A stretch of DNA of 29,955 bases, from IMG/VR virus record IMGVR_UViG_3300037961_000908, positions 1 to 29,955 of that record; one strand, 5' to 3'. Both the position numbers and the translations under genes were made by a program. The notes under the pieces were generated by a model. It was not told the DNA's origin. It worked only from the letters and a program-made list of their open reading frames with translations, and did not search any database. This document shows positions 12,422-18,978 of this stretch, in pieces. Source of the DNA: a virus. Position 1 is the stretch's first letter. Each line of letters starts with the position of its first letter.

Positions 12422-12682
12422 ATGATGGTAAAGGAGGTAAAAAAATTATGGAAAGGTTCATTCGTTTCCGTAAGAGATTATGAAGTGAAGAAGGCTATCC
12501 AAATGGGTGGCCTTCTCATTCACCATGCAGGCAAGAGAATGTATATCTATCCTGATTCTCTGAAAGAAATGAAACCGCATCCGTATGTATTCAAATCAAA
12601 AACTGGCGGTAAAGATTATCGACTAGTTGATATTAAGTTCGAGCCAGTAACAACTGACCCTCGACAGGCAAGCCTATTATAA
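12422..12682 (+). CDS. Small protein of unknown function in the recombination block
   Basis: The 86-residue product contains LWKGSFVSVRDYEVKKAIQM at residues 9-28 and a compact beta/alpha region (GGLLIHHAGKRMYIYPDSL). The C-terminal half is polar (VDIKFEPVTTDPRQASLL). No motif is recognised. The ATG at 12422 has little upstream Shine-Dalgarno sequence. A strong GGAGG lies inside the gene (12433-12437) but leads only to an out-of-frame 11-codon ORF. Position between the annealing protein and an SSB-like protein suggests an accessory role in recombination. Confidence 0.72.
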   Translation: MMVKEVKKLWKGSFVSVRDYEVKKAIQMGGLLIHHAGKRMYIYPDSLKEMKPHPYVFKSKTGGKDYRLVDIKFEPVTTDPRQASLL

Positions 12683-12692
12683 GGAGATAAAT

Positions 12693-13064
12693 ATGGCAGA
12701 ATATGATAACACAAACTCAGCATCAGGGTTTGACCCATTCGGGCAGCAAGAGTTTTTGTTGCAAGGTAAAATGAATTTGGAGGGTAACGAAAGAAATTTT
12801 GTTATTATAAAGAACGTAACCAAAGGTGGTAAAACGGTTCTGGAAGTTTACCAAAAACTTGGAGTCATGTTTCAAAATGATGGTGCAGAAAATGCACCAG
12901 ATTGGAAAGGTCCAATTGATGATTACGCAACCAACAAAGACATGGTTCTTTCTGGTTGGAAGCGTGAATCAAAAGGGGATGAAAATGGAGAAAATAAAAA
13001 AAGATTCTTATCTATAAAGATAACTGAAAAGATGGGTGGTAAGAAAGATGAGATCCCTTTCTAG
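12693..13064 (+). CDS. SSB-like or DUF736-like protein with an SSB-type C-terminal tip
   Basis: The 123-residue product has a Gly/Asn-rich N-terminus and a beta-rich core: NFVIIKNVTKGGKTVLEVYQ, then APDWKGPI, then MVLSGWKRES and RFLSIKITEK. The tail is Lys-rich and ends in KKDEIPF. The core resembles the DUF736 pattern as I recall it. The terminal D-E-I-P-F copies the acidic-Ile-Pro-Phe tip by which bacterial SSB binds partner proteins. With the exonuclease and annealing protein just upstream, a single-strand DNA-binding role is likely but unproven. The ATG follows AAGGAGATAAAT, a strong ribosome binding site. Confidence 0.72.
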   Translation: MAEYDNTNSASGFDPFGQQEFLLQGKMNLEGNERNFVIIKNVTKGGKTVLEVYQKLGVMFQNDGAENAPDWKGPIDDYATNKDMVLSGWKRESKGDENGENKKRFLSIKITEKMGGKKDEIPF

Positions 13065-13257
13065 CGAAACGTGGTATAGCTTGAGAGAGAGACAGGAACA
13101 AGAGCGCATAGATCTTGTTCTTGATCTCTCGAAAGCAGGCTACACACAAACAGAAGCAGCAGAGATTCTTAAAGTACAACGAACAACGCTGCATGAGTTT
13201 ATCAAAAGAAAAAATATTCCGTGGCCTAACAAACAGCAAAGGCATTACAATGGGTAA
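13048..13257 (+). CDS. Small HTH protein
   Basis: The best start is ATG 13048, inside the last codons of the preceding gene. The 69-residue product begins MRSLSSETWYSLRERQEQER. It carries a helix-turn-helix at about 30-55: LSKAGYTQTEAAEILKVQRT followed by TLHEFIKRKNIPW. The 'A..GYTQTEAAEILKV....L...IK...I' layout is typical of small Fis-type or resolvase-type HTH domains. It probably binds DNA as a regulator near the end of the early operon. Confidence 0.7.
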   Translation: MRSLSSETWYSLRERQEQERIDLVLDLSKAGYTQTEAAEILKVQRTTLHEFIKRKNIPWPNKQQRHYNG

Positions 13258-13498
13258 ATTATTTTTTACATTACTTGTGATTGAATATGTTGTGCATGAT
13301 ACACCAGTATCAACTACTGTTATCTTCCCAAGCCAACAAGAATGTTATGATGCTATGGGTGATGGAATAGCTGATGATTTGTATGATGTTCTAGCTGATA
13401 CTTACGGCAAAGAGATCATGATGTATTGCCGTAAGACACCATTTATATCTGGTATCAAACAACCTTCTGTGAAACCAGAGCCTCGACCTACCTCATGA
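13250..13498 (+). CDS. Small exported or membrane-anchored protein with two cysteines
   Basis: The supported start is ATG 13250. The 82-residue product begins MGKLFFTLLVIEYVV, a short hydrophobic N-terminus like a signal or anchor. A beta segment (STTVIFPSQQECYDAM), an acidic helix and a second cysteine (IMMYCRKTP) follow. C32 and C60 could form a disulfide in the periplasm. The layout is very similar to the 60-residue protein at 14694-14876. The tail is Pro-rich. It is the last plus-strand gene, and its stop overlaps the endolysin stop region by 11 bases. Confidence 0.68.
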   Translation: MGKLFFTLLVIEYVVHDTPVSTTVIFPSQQECYDAMGDGIADDLYDVLADTYGKEIMMYCRKTPFISGIKQPSVKPEPRPTS

Positions 13499-13976
13499 GT
13501 TCGAAGTGAGGTCCATCATAGAAGGGTCGCTTTCCTTGTTTGCGTCTCAGGTCAACGTAAGCAAGGGAAGCGTTTTCCATTTTGCCACCCCAATCTCTTA
13601 TGTTTAACCATCTGATTTCTTCATTCACCTGCCAAGCGCCACCCCATGTTATATCTACAGCATGTTGATCGGCTGCTGCTTTCATTGCATCAGCTATGTT
13701 ATCGTAAAGTGTTTCTTCCCATGATGCTCGAGAACCAACATAGGCCATGAGATCAACCGCATGAGAGAATCCATCAACTTGTCTTCGATGAAAGCTGTTC
13801 ATGGTTTTACTTGCGCCTTTAGCTACAAGTTCTTTCTGTTCTTCTTCGGTACGCAAACCGCAAATACAACCAAAGTCTACATCAGTTAGAGTTATAGCTG
13901 TAGTTACAACCTTAATTAAATCAGGATGCACACCTCTGAGTTTGCTCATTGAGCGTTCTGATAATTTAAATGTCAT
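13488..13976 (-). CDS. Endolysin, L-alanyl-D-glutamate-type peptidase (M15/VanY-like)
   Basis: The 162-residue protein cleaves the peptide stem of peptidoglycan at the end of infection. It begins with the usual SERSMSKLRGVHPDLIKVV segment. It shows CGLRTEEEQKELVAKGASKT at about 39-58, then the zinc-site region S61-F-H63 and SHAVDLMAY with H72 and D75, and ends with GPHFEL containing H157. These match the M15 peptidase fold of phage T5-type and related lysins. No signal peptide is present, so it depends on the holin encoded just upstream. Its 3' end overlaps the converging early gene by 11 bases. Confidence 0.95.
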   Translation of the reverse strand: MTFKLSERSMSKLRGVHPDLIKVVTTAITLTDVDFGCICGLRTEEEQKELVAKGASKTMNSFHRRQVDGFSHAVDLMAYVGSRASWEETLYDNIADAMKAAADQHAVDITWGGAWQVNEEIRWLNIRDWGGKMENASLAYVDLRRKQGKRPFYDGPHFELMR

Positions 13977-13978
13977 GA

Positions 13979-14365
13979 TTAACCTCTCTTGAAGAACTTT
14001 GTTGCAGAGCGCACTGCAAAGCTACTGGCTACGATAACACCTAAAGTATACTGATACCACTCAGGCATCTGTTCCAGTGCTGTGAACCCCTCTGCAACGA
14101 CTGTACGACCCCATTCACCTGTGAACACTAGGATCAATGGGATTGAGAATAATAAAACTAACCACTCGTCCTTCCAAGAATTCTGAGAACCTTGTGCCAT
14201 AATCCTTTCCCAGTCTTGGACTGAGGTTTCTTTGGAGACGAGGATCTTGGCTTTGGCTTCGGCTTCGGTGAGTTTGAGTTTCGCGTTTGCTTGTTGGGCT
14301 TGGGTTTTGGCATTTAACCAACCTCCTGCTAGTTCAGTTATTGGACCTATTAGTGTCTGGAGCAT
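13979..14365 (-). CDS. Holin of the 3TM / gene-transfer-agent type
   Basis: The 128-residue product has an N-terminal amphipathic, Ala/Lys/Glu-rich helix (about 20-50). A conserved-looking NSWKDEWLVLLFSIPLILVF membrane segment lies at about 62-81, then a loop with ALEQMPEWYQ, and a second membrane helix at about 105-120 ending in a basic tail. This is the pattern of GTA_holin_3TM-type holins. It would form membrane pores that release the endolysin encoded two bases downstream. The upstream gene overlaps it by 32 bases. Confidence 0.85.
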   Translation of the reverse strand: MLQTLIGPITELAGGWLNAKTQAQQANAKLKLTEAEAKAKILVSKETSVQDWERIMAQGSQNSWKDEWLVLLFSIPLILVFTGEWGRTVVAEGFTALEQMPEWYQYTLGVIVASSFAVRSATKFFKRG

Positions 14366-14588
14366 AGTATCCTCCTCTATCTGTCTTTGCTTCTTTACCT
14401 AACCATAACGCAAAAGACGCAGAAAGCATAGCAGTAACTAAAGATACAAATGCAGACTGTTGTGTAGTTGGATCTTCAAGTGTCATAAACCAAAGACATA
14501 CTTTCCAAGTCAAAATAATTTGGCATAGAAAAGCTAGGCGTGGTAAGATTTTTAATTCATCTAAATAATTAGCTGTGATTGCTACCAT
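14334..14588 (-). CDS. Small two-span membrane protein in the lysis cassette
   Basis: The 84-residue product has two predicted membrane helices, LPRLAFLCQIILTWKVCLWF at about 15-34 and SLVTAMLSASFALWL at about 49-63. A short loop, EDPTTQQSAF, lies between them, and the tail is polar. The pattern 'LPRL...I.LTW.V..WFM.L.DPTTQQSAFVS' is one I recall from marine phage lysis regions. It could be a second holin, an antiholin or a spanin partner. It overlaps the holin gene by 32 bases. Confidence 0.72.
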   Translation of the reverse strand: MVAITANYLDELKILPRLAFLCQIILTWKVCLWFMTLEDPTTQQSAFVSLVTAMLSASFALWLGKEAKTDRGGYYAPDTNRSNN

Positions 14589-14697
14589 AATATTTCCTTG
14601 CGTGTCTGTAGGCTACTCGTTTGTCCCTAGTTATAATTACTACATAACCTTTGTCATTGTAGATTATGTACTTTCCCTTCCATTCTGTAATTGTCAA
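14569..14697 (-). CDS. Candidate 42-residue gene with a TTG start in the lysis cassette
   Basis: The TTG at 14697-14695 overlaps the stop of the previous gene (TTGA), and the frame ends at TAA 14569, 20 bases into the next gene. It exactly fills the only gap in this operon. The product begins MTITEWKGKYIIYNDKGYVV and continues IITRDKRVAYRHARKYYGS, a plausible beta-hairpin plus basic helix. There is no clear ribosome binding site, so translation would depend on coupling. Confidence 0.45.
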   Translation of the reverse strand: MTITEWKGKYIIYNDKGYVVIITRDKRVAYRHARKYYGSNHS

Positions 14698-14876
14698 CGT
14701 TCAATTTTTATACACACTACTTTATTATTTGTATTTGTAACTAATACTTTGGCTTCTTTTAATGCTTCTTTACATGCTTCTTCAGAACTGTGACTTGATA
14801 TGTGGTAATGATCAAAAGTTCCACTCACTAATTGTAACCATAATAGCGCCCACATGACTACCAACGTCCTTGCCAT
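14694..14876 (-). CDS. Small exported two-cysteine protein in the lysis cassette
   Basis: The 60-residue product begins MARTLVVMWALLWLQLVSGT, a signal-peptide-like hydrophobic stretch with a possible cleavage site after VSG. The rest contains YHISSHSSEEACKEALKEAK and VVCIKIER. C35 and C55 could pair in the periplasm. It overlaps the previous gene by 19 bases. A small exported protein between membrane lysis genes could be a spanin-like or exclusion factor. There is no lipobox, so an Rz1-type lipoprotein is not supported. Confidence 0.68.
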   Translation of the reverse strand: MARTLVVMWALLWLQLVSGTFDHYHISSHSSEEACKEALKEAKVLVTNTNNKVVCIKIER

Positions 14877-15334
14877 TTGCCGAGGAAATAGAAAATGCAG
14901 AACAAGACACCACCACTGAGCAGAAAAATAACGAACCCAATAGTAAAATTAATAGCCGCATCTATTCTCTCCTGTTTTTTATACAACTCCTGTTTTCTTT
15001 TCTTACGCATTTGCGCTTCAATGTGTAAGACTTCTTTCCACGCACTAGGTCCATAATGAAAACTAATATGGTCTTTTATTTCTGACCGCATTTGTTCCAT
15101 TTTCTTTTTATTTGCAAAAATTTCTAAAGCTGTTTCTTCATCAGATCCTTTGAATGTTTTTTTCCAGAACGGTGGATTATTTTCTCTTTCTTCTAAATTA
15201 CTAAAATCAGAAAATGCTTTGCCCCATTGAGCCAAAGTTCCTGACATTTCTTGAATATCTTTCCCAGTAGAAATTGCCGCACGTAGCGTCTTGTATGCCC
15301 CTGTTGCTAAAGCAACGCAAGATACTGGGTCCAT
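14858..15334 (-). CDS. 158-residue tail-anchored coiled-coil protein, possible spanin-like
   Basis: The product begins MDPVSCVALATGAYKTLRAA. It has a helical middle with NPPFWKKTFKGSDEETALEI and then a long basic coiled-coil stretch containing MRKKRKQELYKKQERID. A single membrane helix lies at about 130-150 (FTIGFVIFLLSGGVLFCIFY), and a short positive tail ends the protein. I recall this family as common and uncharacterised in marine phages. A coiled coil plus one membrane span next to holin and endolysin suggests a role in lysis, but the anchor at the C-terminus is the reverse of a classical Rz spanin. Confidence 0.78.
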   Translation of the reverse strand: MDPVSCVALATGAYKTLRAAISTGKDIQEMSGTLAQWGKAFSDFSNLEERENNPPFWKKTFKGSDEETALEIFANKKKMEQMRSEIKDHISFHYGPSAWKEVLHIEAQMRKKRKQELYKKQERIDAAINFTIGFVIFLLSGGVLFCIFYFLGKWQGRW

Positions 15335-15338
15335 TTAC

Positions 15339-15569
15339 CTATTCTTCGCTCGGATATAATCGCGCTTGTTCTGTTGTCCACGCATCATCATATGTAAATG
15401 ACTTGTCTGTTGAATTAAACAATGCGCCCATAGGGTCTTTATCAGGAAAAAACTCTATATCAATTAAATGCTCATTTGATTCACTTGCATCTGATGAAGT
15501 ATATGGTCCATATCTTACACCTGTTACACGATTATTTTCGTTTACTACTACTATTCCTTTTAAACTCAT
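15339..15569 (-). CDS. 76-residue protein between tail and lysis genes; function unknown
   Basis: The product begins MSLKGIVVVNENNRVTGVRY and continues with an acidic stretch (HLIDIEFFPDKDPMGALFNS) and DDAWTTEQARLYPSEE. It looks like a small beta domain with no membrane segment. Its start overlaps the previous gene by ATGA. It could be a tail-fibre chaperone, since such genes sit directly after the receptor-binding protein, but no family supports this. Confidence 0.7.
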   Translation of the reverse strand: MSLKGIVVVNENNRVTGVRYGPYTSSDASESNEHLIDIEFFPDKDPMGALFNSTDKSFTYDDAWTTEQARLYPSEE

Positions 15570-16063
15570 GTTCCTGATCCTACTTCTTCAATTACTACAA
15601 TGTCCCAAGCGTTATTATACCCAGCCCCTGATATTGGATACCAATAAAATATTTGACCCCCAGAAATATATAACTCTGCTGTATACCCTACTGATCTATA
15701 ATCAGTTCCTGCACCGTTTACTTGGTTACTTCCATTTGCATTATAATTTACATTTTCAATACCAGAAGTCATAGCAGAGCCGTGATTCCCTGTTGGATAA
15801 AAAGTAAATCTATTAGTATCAGAACCATTTGTATCAACTAACTCATCACCTACACGTAATAAACTACGAGTATCATTGTGATGATTTCTAATTAAAGCAT
15901 AGTTTATACTAGATGATGTTGACGTATGTATTCCAAAGAATCCATATGCCATAGTAACACTATTAATAATTATTTTAGCTACTGTACTAGAAGGACAAGT
16001 ATAAATACTTACCGCACTATTTGCGTTTGTATTTCCATAATATCTTTTTATTGCTTGTGCCAT
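15566..16063 (-). CDS. Tail-associated beta-rich protein
   Basis: The 165-residue product is rich in Asn, Ser, Thr, Gly and Tyr and shows alternating hydrophobic residues typical of virion beta-sandwich domains. It begins MAQAIKRYYGNTNANSAVSI and ends with a segment containing YTAELYISGGQIFYWYPISG. No signal peptide or enzyme motif is present. Position directly after the fibre genes suggests a capsomere- or tip-type receptor-binding subunit. Function is inferred from composition and context. Confidence 0.75.
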   Translation of the reverse strand: MAQAIKRYYGNTNANSAVSIYTCPSSTVAKIIINSVTMAYGFFGIHTSTSSSINYALIRNHHNDTRSLLRVGDELVDTNGSDTNRFTFYPTGNHGSAMTSGIENVNYNANGSNQVNGAGTDYRSVGYTAELYISGGQIFYWYPISGAGYNNAWDIVVIEEVGSGT

Positions 16064-16074
16064 TTATATCTCCT

Positions 16075-16650
16075 TTAAAAAGCTGAAAAAGCTGTGCCAC
16101 CTGATGCAGCATCTGCCCAAGTAGGTGCAGCACTGGCACCACCCGATGTAAGAACCTGTCCTGATGTACCGTAGGTTGCACCGCCAATGCCAAGTTGACC
16201 TGATGAACCAAACCTAAAGCGTTCACTTCCAGCAGTTTCGAAAGAAACTGTATCATCCGCTGGAAATCGTATAGCTGTATTGGTATCGCCAGTATGCACA
16301 ATCTTATCTGGCAATGTAACATCACCAGTAAATGTTGGGCTTGCTGAAGGTGCTTTAGCAGTAACTGTATTTATATCAGAAGCACTGACCGTTACACCGT
16401 CCATAATGTTTATTTCGGATGCTGTGGCAGTTACACCATCCATTATATTCAATTCAGCAGCCGTAGCCGTTACAGCAACACCGCCTATCTGTAAAGCTGT
16501 AGAAGCATTGATAGTAGGGCCTGTTACAGTGCCAGTAAACGTTGGGCTTGCAAGTGGCGCTGCACCAGTTACTTCTGCAACTGCAATTGCACCATCAGCC
16601 AACGGATTACCAGCCGCTATTAAGTTCGCTAAATCTCTTGCTTTTGTCAT
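16075..16650 (-). CDS. Short tail fibre, MTKARDLA-type (copy 2)
   Basis: The 191-residue product starts MTKARDLANLIAAGNPLADG and continues with AVAEVTGAAPLASPTFTGT, an N-terminal module shared almost exactly with the gene at 18227-18967. The middle has the fibre repeats ELNIMDGVTATASEINIMDG and another PSASPTFTGD unit. The C-terminal part contains SERFRFGSSGQLGIGG and SGGASAAPTWADA, typical of fibre proteins that usually continue into an S74 chaperone, which is absent here. It probably trimerises on the tail. It forms a pair with the propeller gene just upstream. Confidence 0.83.
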   Translation of the reverse strand: MTKARDLANLIAAGNPLADGAIAVAEVTGAAPLASPTFTGTVTGPTINASTALQIGGVAVTATAAELNIMDGVTATASEINIMDGVTVSASDINTVTAKAPSASPTFTGDVTLPDKIVHTGDTNTAIRFPADDTVSFETAGSERFRFGSSGQLGIGGATYGTSGQVLTSGGASAAPTWADAASGGTAFSAF

Positions 16651-16666
16651 GTATTATCCTTCCCTA

Positions 16667-18217
16667 TTATATATTATAGGTTGTTTTGTTTGTTGCCGTT
16701 TCATTAACAGGTGCAAAGTTACTATTAATACTACTGTCTTGTGAGTAGGTAATTTTTTGTGTACTTAAACGATCACCGTTATCTGTTCCTGTCGGAGTAA
16801 AATCGCTAACTGCCCTTGTTTCTGTAGCAGTCCGCCACTCATATTGCTGATTAGAAGGGCCAACAGCGCTACCATCAACAAGACTATCTATTAAAGATCC
16901 ATCTGCTGGTAATTTTGCAATAAAAAATCTGTATTTAAGTGTGCTGCCGTGCAGATGCCCTTTACCACCACATAAATAAAAACTTCCGTTATCATCAGCC
17001 ATTAATCGCCTACCGTTAGTAGCACCAGAGGAACCAGTACCAAGATGCGTAGAATGTTCTTCTGATCCAAAAACACTGTGCCAGTTACGAGTGCTCAAAT
17101 CATTGGAAAAACTCATAATAACAACATCTTGATTATTAGTACCAGCTGATCCAAGCCTATCAGGAGAGGTGCTATCATCATGCGTACCAGCAATAATAAC
17201 GTTATCATCACTATCGACTGTTATATGCAAACTAGGTTCTAAATCATTTGTGGTACTACTTGGTGTAATAAGTTTTTTTGCTTGTACACTTAACGTTGCA
17301 TCGAATTTTGTTAATTGAATTATTCTAGGTTGGCTAGAGGAACCAGTGCCATAAATTGTTCCTACAACAAATACATTGCCATTGCTGTCGTGTGCCATTT
17401 GATGAAATCTAAATGTAACTCCAAAATTATATTGAAATTCATACTGACTAGCTGGACTTCCTTGCGTTATAGCACTCGTGCTACTTGTAAATCTTGAGAT
17501 AAAAGGATTAGTTCCGGCCTCAGTATCATGACCGCACAGATAATAATTACTATTATAAGTGTTGTACATTACATCGTTAAATTTTGTTTGATAATTGTTA
17601 GAAGCTGGAAATGCTGCTTCCCAAGGTATAGTACCGTTTGCGTTCCATCTTGTTAAAGTATCAACACTACCAGTTAAACCGGGTGTAAAAGAAACTGTGT
17701 GAACAATATCATTAGCTTCATCTAACGTCATATTATGAACTTCGCCATTAGCCATATCGGGATAACCTATTTGCCTAGCCCAACTAATATCACCCGATGA
17801 ATCAAAATGTGCTACGACAGGCATAAATCCATAAGTGCCAGAATCGTGTTTGTATAATAAATGCGCCCAAAATTTACCATCATCTCCTAATGCACAACCG
17901 CCAATTCCTTGCAAAAAGTTTGAAGAAAAATTCTGGTGAGATAATATTCTAAGAAGTTGCACTTCACCATCTGAATTTAAAATATGAGCAATTGCTGGTC
18001 TACCTGATTTACCTGTGTCTGATGCAACACCGTCTTGATGCAAACCCATTACACCGCCATACGTGTTATTAACCCACAGCGACACATGGTTTACATCATA
18101 CAAAGCTTTTTCGTCATTATCACCATATTCATAAATCCAAGCACTAGGGCCACTAGCTGCTGCACCAAAACCCAAACTTTTAGCTGAAGCTGCACCAAAT
18201 GTTGAAAGTAAAGGCAT
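16667..18217 (-). CDS. Beta-propeller-type receptor-binding tail protein (516 residues)
   Basis: The N-terminus MPLLSTFGAASAKSLGFGAA is an attachment motif I recall from phage tail-tip proteins. The rest is built from repeated blade-like units of the type 'fV.gt...-...I.l.kfd...', for example GNVFVVGTIYGTG, DDNVIIAGTHDDS and GSFYLCGGKGHLHG. Asp-Ser-Asp/Asn-Gly loops separate the units, as in SBBP-like propellers. Length suits a six- or seven-bladed propeller plus a short C-terminal linker. Such propellers can bind host surface sugars. A good AAGGA site precedes the ATG. Confidence 0.83.
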   Translation of the reverse strand: MPLLSTFGAASAKSLGFGAAASGPSAWIYEYGDNDEKALYDVNHVSLWVNNTYGGVMGLHQDGVASDTGKSGRPAIAHILNSDGEVQLLRILSHQNFSSNFLQGIGGCALGDDGKFWAHLLYKHDSGTYGFMPVVAHFDSSGDISWARQIGYPDMANGEVHNMTLDEANDIVHTVSFTPGLTGSVDTLTRWNANGTIPWEAAFPASNNYQTKFNDVMYNTYNSNYYLCGHDTEAGTNPFISRFTSSTSAITQGSPASQYEFQYNFGVTFRFHQMAHDSNGNVFVVGTIYGTGSSSQPRIIQLTKFDATLSVQAKKLITPSSTTNDLEPSLHITVDSDDNVIIAGTHDDSTSPDRLGSAGTNNQDVVIMSFSNDLSTRNWHSVFGSEEHSTHLGTGSSGATNGRRLMADDNGSFYLCGGKGHLHGSTLKYRFFIAKLPADGSLIDSLVDGSAVGPSNQQYEWRTATETRAVSDFTPTGTDNGDRLSTQKITYSQDSSINSNFAPVNETATNKTTYNI

Positions 18218-18226
18218 ACCTATTCC

Positions 18227-18967
18227 TTATGCGTACTGTGTAACTGATGCTAAAACTGTAAATGTAGCATCTGCTGTTTTAATTATTGTAAATGAGTAAG
18301 CATCTATTCCTGACGCATTACCAGCTGACGGCGCAGAGCCACCTTGCCATTTTGGTGTTACTGATGAACTGTCTACTTGATAAGCATTTAGATAGTACGC
18401 TGTAGAACCTTGCGTCATTAAGATAGCAACAGTAACAGATTGCCCGATTGCAAGATTGGCATTTACATTACTAAAGTTAATAGTTCTGTTTGCAGTTTGA
18501 TTAGCTGTATAAAATTCAATTGCTTGTGCAGTAGTGTCGAATGTAATTGTGCCAGTTGTAGAAGTTTGAGTAGTTACTTTTTCGTAAACCTCTTCAATAT
18601 CAAGCGTATTATTAATAATTAATGCGCCTGTCATTGTACCACCTGCAAGCGCTAATTTTGTAGCAATGCTGTTAGTTACTGTTGTTGAGAAGTTTGCATC
18701 ATCACCTAATGCAGCCGCTAGTTCATTTAGTGTATTCAAAGCATCTGGCGCACTGTCTACTAGATTAGCTAAATCTGTTTGCACAAATGCTGTTGTAGCT
18801 ATCTGTGTGGTGTTTGTTCCGGCTGATGCGGTAGGTGCGCTTGGTGTTCCAGTAAATGTAGGGCTTGCAAGTGCTGCTGCACCAGTAACCTCTGCAACTG
18901 CTATTGCACCATCGGCGAGAGGATTACCTGTTGATACTAAGGTTGCTAAGTCTCTTGCTTTTGTCAT
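18227..18967 (-). CDS. Short tail fibre, MTKARDLA-type (copy 1)
   Basis: The 246-residue product shares the MTKARDLA...GNPLADGAIAVAEVTGAA..LASPTFTGT module with the gene at 16075-16650. A TFVQ-type shaft follows (TNTTQIATTAFVQTDLANL, then DALNTLNELAAALGDD), which is common in phage fibres. The C-terminal half is a beta-rich domain with IEFYTANQTANRTINFSNVN and a PKWQGGSAPSAG segment near the end, a recurrent tail-tip domain in marine phages. It follows the 392-residue propeller-like gene, giving the first propeller-plus-fibre pair. Confidence 0.85.
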   Translation of the reverse strand: MTKARDLATLVSTGNPLADGAIAVAEVTGAAALASPTFTGTPSAPTASAGTNTTQIATTAFVQTDLANLVDSAPDALNTLNELAAALGDDANFSTTVTNSIATKLALAGGTMTGALIINNTLDIEEVYEKVTTQTSTTGTITFDTTAQAIEFYTANQTANRTINFSNVNANLAIGQSVTVAILMTQGSTAYYLNAYQVDSSSVTPKWQGGSAPSAGNASGIDAYSFTIIKTADATFTVLASVTQYA

Positions 18968-18978
18968 ACGTTATCCCT

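Noticed and set aside
12448-12483. 11-codon frame behind a strong GGAGG inside the 12422 gene
   Set aside because: It is too short to support, and the GGAGG encodes conserved-looking residues of the larger protein.
6189-13498. Lysogeny or integration module
   Set aside because: Three small HTH proteins are present, but no integrase, excisionase, attachment site or CI-like repressor is visible, so a temperate lifestyle is not supported.
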